DNA of 64,000 nt from Vagococcus hydrophili (GCF_011304195.1 NZ_CP049887.1:1798001-1862000), one strand, 5' to 3'; shown: positions 1 through 9,146, numbered from the stretch's first letter. The notes: a model not told the origin generated them from the letters alone. Translations and numbers: made by a program.

Positions 1-133
1 TTTTATTGATCGATTTAGTGGAACGGTTATTCTAACAGGAGATTTATCTTCAATGGAAGCAGCCTTCTCAAATACTCTTAGATTTTTAGAAGAAACATTA
101 GATTTTGCTAGTACAGTAGTCACCAAAACATAG
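1..133 (+). CDS. eutS: EutS, microcompartment shell protein (C-terminal fragment)
   Basis: The window opens inside this gene; the open frame starts at base 2 and ends at TAG 131-133, giving 43 C-terminal residues. The segment FIDRFSGTVILTGDL closely follows the end of enteric EutS (FLDRFSGALVIYG in the family). EutS is a BMC-domain protein that forms bent hexamers in the shell of the ethanolamine compartment. It lies 43 bases before eutV with no terminator between, so it is probably cotranscribed. The identification rests on this short C-terminal match and on the eut context. Confidence 0.85.
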   Translation, partial: FIDRFSGTVILTGDLSSMEAAFSNTLRFLEETLDFASTVVTKT

Positions 134-176
134 ACGTTTTGAAAAAGTAAAATGATAAAAGCTAGGAGTGAAGCTC

Positions 177-749
177 GTGAAAGGAAAAGTTATCATTGTC
201 GATGATGAACCTCTTACAAGAGTAGACTTAAGAGACATGTTAGAATTAGAAAACTATGATGTTGTCGGTGAGGCAGCAGATGGCTTTGAAGCAATTGAGT
301 TGGCTAAAAAGCATCATCCAGATTTAATTATTATGGATGTTCAAATGCCACTTTTAGACGGTTTAAGTGCTGGTAAGAAGATTATGAATGAAAAATTAGC
401 AAGTGCTATTTTGATGTTAACTGCTTATAGCGATGTGAGTAATCGACAAAAAGCCATGAGTTTTGGGGCAGCAGGTTACTTAGTCAAACCATTAGATGAA
501 AAATCCTTTATCCCAATGGTGGAAATGGCGATCACTAAAGGCAATCAAGTGGAAAAGCTTGAAAAAAATGTGGATAAGCTGTCTGAAAAACTTGAACAAA
601 GAAAAATGATTGAAAAGGCAAAAGGAATCCTAATGGCAAAACAAGCTTTGTCAGAAGAAGATGCTTATCAACATATTCGTAAATTGAGTATGGATAAGAG
701 ATGCCCAATGATTGATGTGGCTGAAATGCTTGTGATGGCAAATGATTGA
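177..749 (+). CDS. eutV: EutV, ANTAR-type response regulator (antiterminator)
   Basis: EutV is the RNA-binding response regulator of the ethanolamine two-component system: when phosphorylated it binds paired hairpins in nascent eut mRNA and prevents termination. The receiver domain covers roughly the first 120 residues, with the acidic pair in VDDE and the phosphoacceptor Asp in IIMDVQMP (residue 54 from this start). A coiled linker follows, then the ANTAR domain (IEKAKGILMAKQALSEEDAY to the end). A GTG at 168 is also in frame, but AGGAG (164-168) overlaps it; the GTG at 177 has 8-base spacing and is preferred. The end overlaps eutW by 8 bases. A matching RNA target is visible at 2163-2200. 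Confidence 0.93.
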   Translation: MKGKVIIVDDEPLTRVDLRDMLELENYDVVGEAADGFEAIELAKKHHPDLIIMDVQMPLLDGLSAGKKIMNEKLASAILMLTAYSDVSNRQKAMSFGAAGYLVKPLDEKSFIPMVEMAITKGNQVEKLEKNVDKLSEKLEQRKMIEKAKGILMAKQALSEEDAYQHIRKLSMDKRCPMIDVAEMLVMAND

Positions 750-2157
750 GTCAAGGATTCGAGAATTAAGTCAGAAGTATTCTAGTTTAAGTGATTCAGA
801 TATTGATGAGTTAATAAAAGAGGCAAAACGGATTGAAGAAACAAATAAATATCGTGAAGAAGATGTTTTCATTGATATCTTATCAGATGTAACAGATGAA
901 GCGGTCGTTGTCTATCACCGCAGACCTTGCGAAAATGAATCGATATATAGTGAAAATGTTGTAGGAAAAATTGCTAAAAGGCTCAATGAACCAGGTGTTT
1001 ATCGGACCTTTGAAACAGCTCTTATTACAGAAGGACTTCTTGCAAAGACGCAAGAGAATCACTGGATAAGGCAAAAAGTTTTTCCTTTACGAAATAATAA
1101 AAAAACAATTGGTGTCCTTATTGTGGAATTTCCAGTTAAAGAGATCAGGGGTGAAGCTATCACTGAGAATTCTCAAAAAGACTTGGACGTACCGGATGCT
1201 ACAACTGTGTTTTACAATTCTTTAATGGATAACCTAGACGAAGCTATTCTTATATTTGATGCCAACGGTTATCTTGTAATGAATAATGAAGTAGCCAATA
1301 GTTATTACTTCCATTTTGGATACATGGAGAAAATAATTGGTCTTCATTATGACAATTTATCTTTAGATACATCAACCTTTGAGCAAATGATTTACTTAAA
1401 AGGAACTGAAAAGTGGTGTAACATTCGCGAAAAAGAAATTGTTTTTGGTAGTTCTCATTTTCAAATGAAGCGATTCTTTGATGAGAAGACGGGCATGTTT
1501 ACCATGATCTTACATGATAAAACAGAAATTTATAATCGAGAAGTTGAAATTGTGGAAAAATCGGTGGCAATTAAAGAAATTCATCACCGAGTAAAAAATA
1601 ATCTGCAAAGTATTGTTTCTCTCTTAAGAATTCAGTCCAGACGTTCGAACAATCAAGAGGTTGTGAAGGTGCTTCGAGAAAGTGAATATCGAATTTTAGC
1701 TATTTCTGCCACACATGAATTATTATCTAAAAAAATTGATAATGATATCAGTTTAGCAGAAGTGTTAGACGTGACAATTTCCAATTGTTACCGGGCATTT
1801 TTAGATAACAAGAAAGTCATTATTGAAAAGAATATTGACGAAACAGTTGTCCTAGATAGTGATAAAACAGTTACCGTGGCTTTAATAACCAATGAATTAT
1901 TACAAAATAGCTTTGAACATGGTTTCTTGAAAGAAAGTAAAACAAACAAAATTAAAGTGGATGTCATTCGATTAGAAGACAATATGGTGTCAGTGTCTGT
2001 TAAAGACAATGGTGCAGGTTATCACACGAGTGACGTGAACAATAGCAGTTTAGGTTTAAAAATAGTCACAAGTTATGTCAAAGATAAATTAAGAGGTAAG
2101 TTAAAAATTGTTTCCAGTCATGCGGGAACATCAACTTACTTTAGTTTTAAAATTTAA
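742..2157 (+). CDS. eutW: EutW, ethanolamine-responsive sensor histidine kinase
   Basis: Cytosolic sensor kinase of 471 residues, partner of EutV. The N-terminal half carries a sensor region (about 35-135) and a PAS-like region (about 155-265). The HisKA_2-type phosphoacceptor is in KEIHHRVKNNLQS (His281). The HATPase domain shows the N box NELLQNSFEHGF and the G box VKDNGAGY. No membrane segment is apparent, consistent with sensing ethanolamine inside the cell as in E. faecalis (family knowledge). The ATG lies within the end of eutV, so the pair is translationally coupled. Confidence 0.92.
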   Translation: MIESRIRELSQKYSSLSDSDIDELIKEAKRIEETNKYREEDVFIDILSDVTDEAVVVYHRRPCENESIYSENVVGKIAKRLNEPGVYRTFETALITEGLLAKTQENHWIRQKVFPLRNNKKTIGVLIVEFPVKEIRGEAITENSQKDLDVPDATTVFYNSLMDNLDEAILIFDANGYLVMNNEVANSYYFHFGYMEKIIGLHYDNLSLDTSTFEQMIYLKGTEKWCNIREKEIVFGSSHFQMKRFFDEKTGMFTMILHDKTEIYNREVEIVEKSVAIKEIHHRVKNNLQSIVSLLRIQSRRSNNQEVVKVLRESEYRILAISATHELLSKKIDNDISLAEVLDVTISNCYRAFLDNKKVIIEKNIDETVVLDSDKTVTVALITNELLQNSFEHGFLKESKTNKIKVDVIRLEDNMVSVSVKDNGAGYHTSDVNNSSLGLKIVTSYVKDKLRGKLKIVSSHAGTSTYFSFKI

Positions 2158-2162
2158 TATAC

Positions 2163-2200
2163 TTTAGACAAAGTAGTTTAAAGATCAAGCAATGGTGCTT
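2163..2200 (+). promoter_or_regulatory. EutV (ANTAR) dual-hairpin antitermination target in the eutA leader
   Basis: Two successive small hairpins each have a six-base loop with A at position 1 and G at position 4, the signature of ANTAR targets. P1: stem TTTAGAC (2163-2169), loop AAAGTA (2170-2175), stem GTTTAAA (2176-2182). P2: stem AAGC (2187-2190), loop AATGGT (2191-2196), stem GCTT (2197-2200). P2 uses the first bases of the terminator that follows, so P2 and the terminator cannot coexist. EutV-phosphate binding P1/P2 should allow read-through into eutA and the genes after it. Confidence 0.88.
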
Positions 2201-2248
2201 AAGATAATTCTAATGTTTATTAGGGTTATTTTGAGCACCTTTTATTTT
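2194..2248 (+). terminator. Regulated intrinsic terminator before eutA
   Basis: GGTGCT (2194-2199) pairs with AGCACC (2234-2239). The stem continues inward through A/U and G-U pairs to the inner arm CTAAT/ATTAG, giving one long hairpin followed by TTTTATTTT. Its 5' arm is shared with the P2 antiterminator hairpin. It lies 27 bases before the eutA start and is the switch by which ethanolamine would control the structural genes. Confidence 0.85.
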
Positions 2249-2275
2249 CAAAAAAATTAAGGAAGGAGGGATTTA

Positions 2276-3709
2276 GTGTCAGAAGAAGTAGTATTAAGTG
2301 TTGGCATTGATTTGGGAACCTCAACGACTCAGATGATTATTTCCAAATTACATATCAAAAATATGGCATCTTCTTTTACGATTCCAAGAATTACCATTAC
2401 GGATAAAGAAGTCGTCTTTAAAAGTGATATCATGTTCACTCCTATTTTAGAAAATAATTTAATCGACGTTAAAGCGATTGAAAACTTTGTTAAAACCCAG
2501 TATGAAAAAGCGAATATCAGTAAAAGCGATATTCAAATTGGTGCGGTGATTATTACCGGTGAAACAGCGAGAAAAGAAAATTCAAGCAATGTGTTACAAG
2601 CTTTAAGTGGCTATGCGGGAGATTTTGTTGTCGCTACAGCAGGTCCAGATTTAGAAAGTATTATCGCAGGTCGTGGGGCAGGGGCTCAGACTTATTCTAA
2701 AGAGAAACACACAACGGTGGTTAATTTAGATATTGGCGGTGGTACAACTAACTTAGCCTTGTTTTATGATGATGAAGTCTTTGATACAGGGTGTTTGGAT
2801 ATTGGTGGACGACTGATTAAGGTCAACCGACAAACTCAAGTCATCGAGTACATCGCACCAAAAATAAAAGAAATAATTGCTAAGGAAAATTTAGATATTT
2901 CCCTTGGACAAAAAACAACAGCCGAAAAATTACAACCAATAATCAAAATTATGGTCAACACACTTGAAAATAGTGTGGGGATTGGCGAAAAAAGTCCCTA
3001 CTACGACATGATTATTACGAATAAAGGCTTATCTTTCAATCGTAAAATCGAAGCCATTTCATTTTCTGGTGGTGTCGCTGATTGTATTACCCAAGATAAT
3101 TTAGCAGACCCATTTAAATACGGGGATATTGGGTTATTACTTGGGCAAGGAATAGCTAATTCAGTACTTGTAAGGGAGTTTGAAGTGGTTAAATCCGTTG
3201 AAACAATCAGAGCAACTGTTGTTGGTGCAGGCTCTCATACGGCCGACATTAGTGGTAGTACGATTACTTATAAAAAAGAAATCTTGCCCATTAAAAATAT
3301 GCCGATTCTAAAATTATCTCAGCAAGATGAAAGTGGTCAAAAGGCTGAGATAGCTGAAGCCATTAAACAGAAGATGAAATGGTATCAATTAGAAAATGAG
3401 TTCCAAACAATCGCTTTGGGAATTGAAGGCGAAAAAAATCCGACATTCCAACGAGTCTTAGATTATGCAGAAGCGATTGTTGAGGGCTTGGACTTAATCA
3501 TTCAAAAAAAAGAACCACTCGTGATTAGCGTCCAAGAAGATATGGCAAAAGCTTTAGGTCAATGTTTGTTCAGTGTTTTACCTAAAGACTATCCATTTGT
3601 CTGTATTGACAGTGTGAAAGTTGAAAATGGGGACTACATTGATATCGGCATGCCTGTTGCCAATGGTAATGTCTTACCAGTAGTTGTAAAAACGTTAATT
3701 TTTAATTAG
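2276..3709 (+). CDS. eutA: EutA, ethanolamine ammonia-lyase reactivating factor
   Basis: EutA restores ethanolamine ammonia-lyase by exchanging damaged cobalamin for fresh adenosylcobalamin at the cost of ATP. The 477-residue protein has an actin/Hsp70-like ATPase fold: phosphate-1 motif VGIDLGTSTTQ near the N-terminus, phosphate-2 motif NLDIGGGTTNLALF near residue 150, and a later SFSGGVADC motif. It starts with GTG behind GGAAGGAGGG, directly after the EutV-controlled terminator, and precedes the enzyme subunits eutBC. Confidence 0.95.
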   Translation: MSEEVVLSVGIDLGTSTTQMIISKLHIKNMASSFTIPRITITDKEVVFKSDIMFTPILENNLIDVKAIENFVKTQYEKANISKSDIQIGAVIITGETARKENSSNVLQALSGYAGDFVVATAGPDLESIIAGRGAGAQTYSKEKHTTVVNLDIGGGTTNLALFYDDEVFDTGCLDIGGRLIKVNRQTQVIEYIAPKIKEIIAKENLDISLGQKTTAEKLQPIIKIMVNTLENSVGIGEKSPYYDMIITNKGLSFNRKIEAISFSGGVADCITQDNLADPFKYGDIGLLLGQGIANSVLVREFEVVKSVETIRATVVGAGSHTADISGSTITYKKEILPIKNMPILKLSQQDESGQKAEIAEAIKQKMKWYQLENEFQTIALGIEGEKNPTFQRVLDYAEAIVEGLDLIIQKKEPLVISVQEDMAKALGQCLFSVLPKDYPFVCIDSVKVENGDYIDIGMPVANGNVLPVVVKTLIFN

Positions 3710-3760
3710 TTCGTTATGAACTAGATGAAATAAATAGTTAAATAAGGAGGAATTTAAACG

Positions 3761-5128
3761 ATGATTTTGAAAACTAGACTTTTTGGCAAAACTTACGAAT
3801 TTAAATCAGTAAAAGAAGTTCTTGCTAAGGCTAACGAAGTAAAATCAGGAGATACATTAGCACGAGTAGCTGCTGAATCTGCTGAAGAGAGAGTAGCGGC
3901 GAAAGTTGTACTTGCTCAATTACAATTAAAAGATTTATTCAATAACCCAGTAGTACCTTACGAAGAAGATGAGGTAACACGTATCATCATCGACGACGTG
4001 AACAAAAGAATGTACGAACAAATTAAACACTGGACGGTGGAAGAATTACGTGAGTACATCTTAGATTTTAAAACAAATGATTACGAAATCAAACAAGTTG
4101 CTCGTGGGTTAACTTCTGAAATGGTTGCTGCTGTAACTAAATTAATGTCTAACATGGATTTAATCTATGCAGCACAAAAAATTATTGTTATCAAAACAGC
4201 AAACACTACTATTGGTGAACCAGGACGTTTGTCTGCTCGTTTACAACCAAATCACACAACAGATGATATTGATGGTATTACAGCTTCACTACTTGAAGGG
4301 TTATCATATGGTATTGGGGATGCGGTTTTAGGTCTTAACCCTGTAGATGATTCAACAGAAAGTGTTGTTCGTATCTTAAATAAATTCGAAGAAATAAGAA
4401 ATGAGTGGGAAATTCCAACGCAAACTTGTGTGTTAGCTCATGTTAAGACACAAATGGAAGCAATGAGAAAAGGTGCGCCAACTGGCCTTGTTTTCCAATC
4501 AATCGCAGGCTCTCAAAAAGGAAATACAGCGTTTGGATTTGATGCTAATGATTTAGCAGAAGCAAAATCTTTAGCTCTTGAAACTGGTGCAGTTGCTGGA
4601 CCAAACGTGATGTATTTTGAAACAGGTCAAGGTTCTGAATTGTCATCAGATGCTCATTACGGCGCTGACCAAGTAACAATGGAAGCTCGTTGTTACGGAT
4701 TTGCCAAACGTTTTGATCCATTTATCGTAAACACCGTAGTAGGATTTATTGGACCTGAGTATTTATATGACTCTAAACAAGTTATTAGAGCTGGTTTAGA
4801 AGATCACTTCATGGGTAAACTTTCAGGAATTTCAATGGGATGTGACGTATGTTACACAAACCATATGAAAGCTGACCAAAACGATGCTGAAAACTTAGCG
4901 GTTCTTTTAAATCAAGCAAACGTTAACTTCATCATGGGTATCCCTCATGCAGATGATATCATGTTAAATTACCAAACAACTGGTTACCATGAAACAGCTA
5001 CATTACGTCATTTAATGAACAAACGCCCAACAAGAGAATTCGAAGGTTGGATGGAAAAAATGGGACTTATGGAAGATGGTCGTTTAACTGAAATCGCTGG
5101 TGACGCATCAATTTTCTTGAAAAAGTAA
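3761..5128 (+). CDS. eutB: EutB, ethanolamine ammonia-lyase large subunit
   Basis: Catalytic TIM-barrel subunit that, with EutC and adenosylcobalamin, splits ethanolamine into acetaldehyde and ammonia inside the microcompartment. Its 455 residues fit the family length (about 453). Conserved stretches include GEPGRLSARLQPNHTTDD and the C-terminal half with DVCYTNHMKADQND and NFIMGIPHADDIMLNYQT. A strong AAGGAGG precedes the ATG. It lies between eutA and eutC with short spacers and is the main consumer of the B12 made by the cluster at 14690-41517. Confidence 0.98.
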   Translation: MILKTRLFGKTYEFKSVKEVLAKANEVKSGDTLARVAAESAEERVAAKVVLAQLQLKDLFNNPVVPYEEDEVTRIIIDDVNKRMYEQIKHWTVEELREYILDFKTNDYEIKQVARGLTSEMVAAVTKLMSNMDLIYAAQKIIVIKTANTTIGEPGRLSARLQPNHTTDDIDGITASLLEGLSYGIGDAVLGLNPVDDSTESVVRILNKFEEIRNEWEIPTQTCVLAHVKTQMEAMRKGAPTGLVFQSIAGSQKGNTAFGFDANDLAEAKSLALETGAVAGPNVMYFETGQGSELSSDAHYGADQVTMEARCYGFAKRFDPFIVNTVVGFIGPEYLYDSKQVIRAGLEDHFMGKLSGISMGCDVCYTNHMKADQNDAENLAVLLNQANVNFIMGIPHADDIMLNYQTTGYHETATLRHLMNKRPTREFEGWMEKMGLMEDGRLTEIAGDASIFLKK

Positions 5129-5146
5129 AGGAGGTCAATAAAAACA

Positions 5147-6055
5147 ATGGTAGATGAAAAAAATTTAAAAGCTTTGATTGAAACAATTTTAGCTGAAATG
5201 TCAGGCCAAGAAGGTCAAACAACAACGGAGGAAGTTGTCTCAAGTGTTCAATCTCACTTATCAAACGAGCAATCTGACGTTGAAGATGGATGTATTCCAG
5301 ATATTACAGAAGTTGATATTAGAAAACAATTTTTAGTACCTAACGCACATGATGAAGAAGGTTACTTAAGAATGAAGTCATTTACACCAGCTCGTCTTGG
5401 TTTATGGCGTTCAGGTCCTCGTTACAAAACGCAATCAATGTTACGTTTTAGAGCAGACCACGCTGCCGCTCAAGATGCTGTTTTCTCTGATGTACCAGAA
5501 GAATTAGTCAAAGAAATGGGCTTCACTTCAGTTATTACTAAATGCCAAGACAAAGATGAGTATGTGACTCGTCCTGACTTAGGTCGTCAATTTGATGTTG
5601 AAAATCAAGAAATCATTAAGAGCAACACAACGAAAGGTGCGAAAGTTCAAATCGTTGTAGGTGACGGTTTAAGTTCAGCCGCAGTTGGAGCAAACATTAA
5701 AGAAATTTTACCATCAATCAAACAAGGTTTAAAAATGTTTAACCTTGATTTTGATACGCCGGTTTTTGTTAAATACTCACGTGTTGGGGCAATGGACGAA
5801 ATTGGTGAATTAACAGATGCTGATTGTGTCTGTATGTTAATTGGTGAAAGACCAGGTTTAGTAACTGCTGAATCAATGAGTGCTTACTTAGCGTATAAAC
5901 CAACAGTTGGTATGCCAGAAGCACGTCGTACAGTAATTTCTAACATCCACAAAGGTGGAACACCAGCCGTTGAAGCTGGCGCATATATTGCCGAAATTAT
6001 TAAAAATATCATTGTTAAGAAAAAATCAGGTATTGATTTAAAAGAATCAGAGTAA
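5147..6055 (+). CDS. eutC: EutC, ethanolamine ammonia-lyase small subunit
   Basis: Small subunit (302 residues) completing the cobalamin site with EutB. The C-terminal two thirds match the family, including [25 protein letters not shown] and MLIGERPGL. The first 17 residues (core [13 protein letters not shown]) form a separate amphipathic helix, followed by an acidic, polar linker to about residue 45. That layout is typical of encapsulation peptides that carry cargo into the shell. AAAGGAGG lies upstream, and eutB ends 18 bases before. Confidence 0.97.
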   Translation: MVDEKNLKALIETILAEMSGQEGQTTTEEVVSSVQSHLSNEQSDVEDGCIPDITEVDIRKQFLVPNAHDEEGYLRMKSFTPARLGLWRSGPRYKTQSMLRFRADHAAAQDAVFSDVPEELVKEMGFTSVITKCQDKDEYVTRPDLGRQFDVENQEIIKSNTTKGAKVQIVVGDGLSSAAVGANIKEILPSIKQGLKMFNLDFDTPVFVKYSRVGAMDEIGELTDADCVCMLIGERPGLVTAESMSAYLAYKPTVGMPEARRTVISNIHKGGTPAVEAGAYIAEIIKNIIVKKKSGIDLKESE

Positions 6056-6085
6056 CTCTTTAAAACAAACGAGGAGGAAATGTTA

Positions 6086-6742
6086 ATGATTAATGATTCA
6101 TTAGGAGCTAACGTATTAAGCTCAAAAATTATTTCTAATATTGATCCAGGTTTAGCAAAAGCGTTAAATCTTGATCCGGTGAAACACCGTAGTTTAGGTT
6201 TAGTCACAGGTGATTGCGATGATGTTACTTATGTGGCTTTGGATGAAGCAACTAAAAAAGCAATGGTTGATGTGGTTTATGCTCGCAGTCTTTACGCTGG
6301 AGCTGGAAGTGCTAGCACTAAATTAGCCGGTGAAGTCATTGGAATTATTGCTGGTCCTAACCCTGCTGAGGTTAAAAGTGGTTTAGATGTGGTTGTTTAT
6401 GAAATCGAAAACAGTCCAGGTTTTGTGAGTGCTAATGAAGACGATAGTATTCCTTACTACGCTCATTTAGTGTCTCGTACAGGAACTCATTTATCTAAAG
6501 AAGCTGGCATTAAAGAAGGCGAATCTTTAGCTTACTTGATCGCTCCGCCAATCGAAGCAATGTACGCTTTAGACGCAGCAATTAAAGCAGCAGACGTTGA
6601 AGTGGCAGCCTTTTATGGCCCACCATCTGAAACGAACTTTGCGGGTGGTTTATTAACGGGTAGTCAATCAGCTTGTCAAGCAGCGTGTGACGCGTTTGCT
6701 CAAGCGGTTCAATCAGTAGCGGCTAATCCAAAATCATATTAG
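6086..6742 (+). CDS. eutL: EutL, tandem-BMC trimeric shell protein
   Basis: EutL is a pseudohexameric trimer with two BMC domains and a gated central pore. The protein is about 218 residues. Conserved family blocks are visible: HRSLGLVTGDCDDVTYVA, YARSLYAGAG, AGPNPAEV, YLIAPPIEA and FLLTGSQ-like LLTGSQSACQAACDAF near the end. An ATG at 6080 is in frame, but only 2 bases separate it from GAGGAGG; the ATG at 6086 has 8-base spacing and is preferred. Confidence 0.95.
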   Translation: MINDSLGANVLSSKIISNIDPGLAKALNLDPVKHRSLGLVTGDCDDVTYVALDEATKKAMVDVVYARSLYAGAGSASTKLAGEVIGIIAGPNPAEVKSGLDVVVYEIENSPGFVSANEDDSIPYYAHLVSRTGTHLSKEAGIKEGESLAYLIAPPIEAMYALDAAIKAADVEVAAFYGPPSETNFAGGLLTGSQSACQAACDAFAQAVQSVAANPKSY

Positions 6743-6774
6743 TTGTCACTTAATATAAGAAGGAGGTAGCCAAA

Positions 6775-7224
6775 ATGAAAATAGAATCATTAGGATTAAT
6801 TGAAATCAAAGGGTATCTAGGTGCCGTAGCTGCAGCAGATGCCGCTTTAAAAACAGCCGATGTGACCCTTTTAAATGCAGAAGTCATTAAAGGTGGTCAA
6901 ACAACGATTCAACTAGTTGGAGACGTGGCAGCTGTCAAAGTTGCCGTTGAAGCTGGTAGCGTTGTTGCTGAGAATTTAAACTGTTTAATTTCAAGCCATG
7001 TCATTCCGAGAATGGCACAAGACACTGCTGAGATGGTAATGGCAAGTGTTGAGGCTAAAAAAAAAAACAAAGAAGCTAAAAAAGAAGTAAAACAAGAGAT
7101 TGTGGTTGAAGAAATTGAGATCAAAGAGGAACTTAAAGTAGAAGAAACACCAACATCAAAAATTCCTAAAATTGATTTGAAAAAATCAGAATCTAAAAAA
7201 GTAACAAAACCTAAAAAGAAATAA
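6775..7224 (+). CDS. BMC-domain shell protein with charged C-terminal tail (EutK-like position)
   Basis: Residues 1-90 form a single BMC domain of the EutM/PduA type (SLGLIEIKGYLGAVAAADA start, SSHVIPRM end). It is followed by about 55 residues very rich in Lys and Glu with Val/Ile steps, ending KPKKK. The tail has no recognised fold; in enteric EutK the extension is a nucleic-acid-binding-like domain, and a similar role for this basic tail would be a guess. A run of 11 adenines (7057-7067) marks the junction of domain and tail; one base gained or lost there stops translation within about 10 codons, leaving only the BMC core. Confidence 0.88.
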   Translation: MKIESLGLIEIKGYLGAVAAADAALKTADVTLLNAEVIKGGQTTIQLVGDVAAVKVAVEAGSVVAENLNCLISSHVIPRMAQDTAEMVMASVEAKKKNKEAKKEVKQEIVVEEIEIKEELKVEETPTSKIPKIDLKKSESKKVTKPKKK

Positions 7225-7238
7225 GGAGGGAATAAATT

Positions 7239-8717
7239 TTGGTAAACGTAGTTGATAAAGATTTAATTTCAGTCCAAGAAGTTCGTAATCTTTTAAGAGA
7301 TGCGACAGAAGCACAAAAAGAATTAGCTACTTTTTCTCAAGAAAAGATCGATAATATCTGTCAAGCAATGACAAAAGCAGCTTATGATAACCGTGTGAAG
7401 TTAGCCAAAATGGCCAATGAAGAAACTGGATTTGGAATTTGGCAAGATAAAGTAGTCAAAAATTCATTCGCTTCTAAAGCTGTTTGGGAAAACATGAAAG
7501 ACATGAAAACAGTTGGCGTAATTAACGAAGATAAAGTGAATAAAGTCATGGATATTGCAGTTCCTGTGGGAGTTGTTGCTGGTTTGATTCCATCAACTAA
7601 CCCAACATCAACTGTTATCTATAAAGCACTTATTTCATTAAAAGCTGGAAACAGTATTGTCTTTTCTCCACATCCAACTGCCTTAAAATGTATCACTGAA
7701 ACAGTAGATATCATTAGAAATGCAGCTGTTAGAGAAGGATGTCCAGCCGGAGCAATCAGTGTGATGGCAACACCAACGATGCAAGGAACTGCTGAATTAA
7801 TGAAACATGATTTAACTAAATTAATTTTAGCAACAGGTGGCTCTGCCATGGTTAAAGCGGCTTATTCATCAGGAACACCCGCAATCGGTGTCGGACCAGG
7901 AAATGGCCCAGCCTTTATTGAAAAAACGGCAAACATTCCTGTGGCTGTTAAACACATTATGGAATCAAAAACATTTGATAACGGAACAATTTGTGCTTCT
8001 GAACAATCAATTGTTGTTGAAGAAGTCAGTAAACAAGCTGTTATTAGTGAATTCAAAAAACAAGGTGCTTACTTCTTAACGAAAGAAGAAGCGGCTCAAT
8101 TAGAGAAATTCATCATGCGTGCAAACGGCACAATGAATCCACAAATTGTCGGGAAATCAATTGATACTATCAGTAAATTAACTGGTTTAACTTTCCCACA
8201 AGGCACACGTGTCTTAATCGCTGAAGAAGATCGAGTGGGAATGAAAGTTCCTTATTCTAGAGAAAAATTAGCACCAATTTTAGCATTCTATACAACCAAA
8301 GATTGGGAAGATGCTTGTCAGTTATGTATTGAAATATTAACTAATGAAGGTGCCGGACACACAATGGTTATCCATACCGAAGATGATAACGTGGTTAGAG
8401 AATTTGGCTTGAAAAAACCTGTCTCTCGTTTATTAGTCAATACGCCAGGAACATTAGGTGGTATTGGAGCCTCAACAAACATTAACCCAGCTTTAACATT
8501 AGGTTGTGGTGCTGTCGGCGGAAGTTCAACTTCAGACAACATCAGCCCAGAAAACTTATTTAACTTAAGAAAAGTCGCTTACGGCGTTTGTGAATTAGAT
8601 GAATTACGTGGTGAAGATCTTAATCTAGTTGATAATAAAGTTGAAACATGTTCAACTAAAGATTCAAAAGATGAATTAATCAACAAGATTGTGGCAGCAG
8701 TGCTAGAAAAACTTTAA
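7239..8717 (+). CDS. eutE: EutE, CoA-acylating acetaldehyde dehydrogenase
   Basis: Converts acetaldehyde, CoA and NAD+ to acetyl-CoA in the compartment lumen. The 492-residue protein has the aldehyde dehydrogenase fold, with STNPTST and GPGNGPAFIEK cofactor regions and catalytic Cys in NGTICASEQS. It starts with TTG at 7239, 8 bases after AAGGAGGG; no ATG or GTG fits better. The last 16 residues (KDELINKIVAAVLEKL), after a polar linker, form an amphipathic helix like an encapsulation peptide but at the C-terminus rather than the N-terminal position known in enteric EutE. Confidence 0.96.
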   Translation: MVNVVDKDLISVQEVRNLLRDATEAQKELATFSQEKIDNICQAMTKAAYDNRVKLAKMANEETGFGIWQDKVVKNSFASKAVWENMKDMKTVGVINEDKVNKVMDIAVPVGVVAGLIPSTNPTSTVIYKALISLKAGNSIVFSPHPTALKCITETVDIIRNAAVREGCPAGAISVMATPTMQGTAELMKHDLTKLILATGGSAMVKAAYSSGTPAIGVGPGNGPAFIEKTANIPVAVKHIMESKTFDNGTICASEQSIVVEEVSKQAVISEFKKQGAYFLTKEEAAQLEKFIMRANGTMNPQIVGKSIDTISKLTGLTFPQGTRVLIAEEDRVGMKVPYSREKLAPILAFYTTKDWEDACQLCIEILTNEGAGHTMVIHTEDDNVVREFGLKKPVSRLLVNTPGTLGGIGASTNINPALTLGCGAVGGSSTSDNISPENLFNLRKVAYGVCELDELRGEDLNLVDNKVETCSTKDSKDELINKIVAAVLEKL

Positions 8718-8723
8718 ACTTGG

Positions 8724-8740
8724 TTTTAATTATATTAAAA
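8724..8740 (+). other. AT-rich perfect hairpin before eutM
   Basis: TTTTAAT (8724-8730), TAT loop, ATTAAAA (8734-8740) form a perfect 7-bp inverted repeat in the 58-base gap between eutE and eutM. There is no T tail as in a terminator. It could protect or process the mRNA 5' of the major shell gene; this is inference only. Confidence 0.4.
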
Positions 8741-8775
8741 TAAATTATACATAAAATATTAGGAGGAACATTATT

Positions 8776-9054
8776 ATGAACGCAAACGCATTAGGAATGA
8801 TCGAAACAAAAGGTTTAGTAGGAGCTATCGAAGCAGCAGATGCAATGGTGAAAGCAGCTAACGTAACATTAATTGGTAAAGAACAAGTAGGTGGCGGATT
8901 AGTAACAGTTATGGTTCGTGGTGATGTAGGTGCTGTTAAAGCGGCAACTGACGCTGGAGCTGCAGCAGCTGAACGTGTTGGAGAATTATTATCAGTTCAC
9001 GTAATTCCTCGTCCACATTCAGAAGTTGACGAAATTTTACCAAAAATGGGTTAA
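8776..9054 (+). CDS. eutM: EutM, major hexameric shell protein
   Basis: Canonical single-BMC protein of 92 residues that tiles the flat facets of the compartment. The family core is intact: [20 protein letters not shown], the [20 protein letters not shown] segment, and the C-terminal SVHVIPRPH. It has a strong AGGAGG and is flanked by an AT-rich hairpin upstream and a terminator-like hairpin downstream, an arrangement that could set its expression above its neighbours. Confidence 0.97.
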   Translation: MNANALGMIETKGLVGAIEAADAMVKAANVTLIGKEQVGGGLVTVMVRGDVGAVKAATDAGAAAAERVGELLSVHVIPRPHSEVDEILPKMG

Positions 9055-9090
9055 TTCTTTAACTTAATATGAGAAAAAAATAAAGAGTCT

Positions 9091-9125
9091 AAAGGGTATA
9101 TGTCTATATGAATATACCCTTTTCT
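9091..9125 (+). terminator. Intrinsic terminator/attenuator after eutM
   Basis: GGGTATAT (9094-9101) pairs with ATATACCC (9112-9119) around a 10-base loop, extended by flanking A/T bases and followed by TTTTCT. It lies between eutM and the eutT-like gene, inside what is otherwise one operon, so partial read-through is expected. That would reduce transcription of the enzyme genes relative to the shell gene. No EutV-type hexaloop pair was found next to it. Confidence 0.7.
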
Positions 9126-9146
9126 CAAAGAGAAGGGTGTGTTATC

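Noticed and set aside
9108-9146. Upstream ATG start for the EutT-like gene
   Set aside because: The ATG lies within the terminator hairpin and has no RBS; GTG at 9147 is preceded by AGAAGGGTG.
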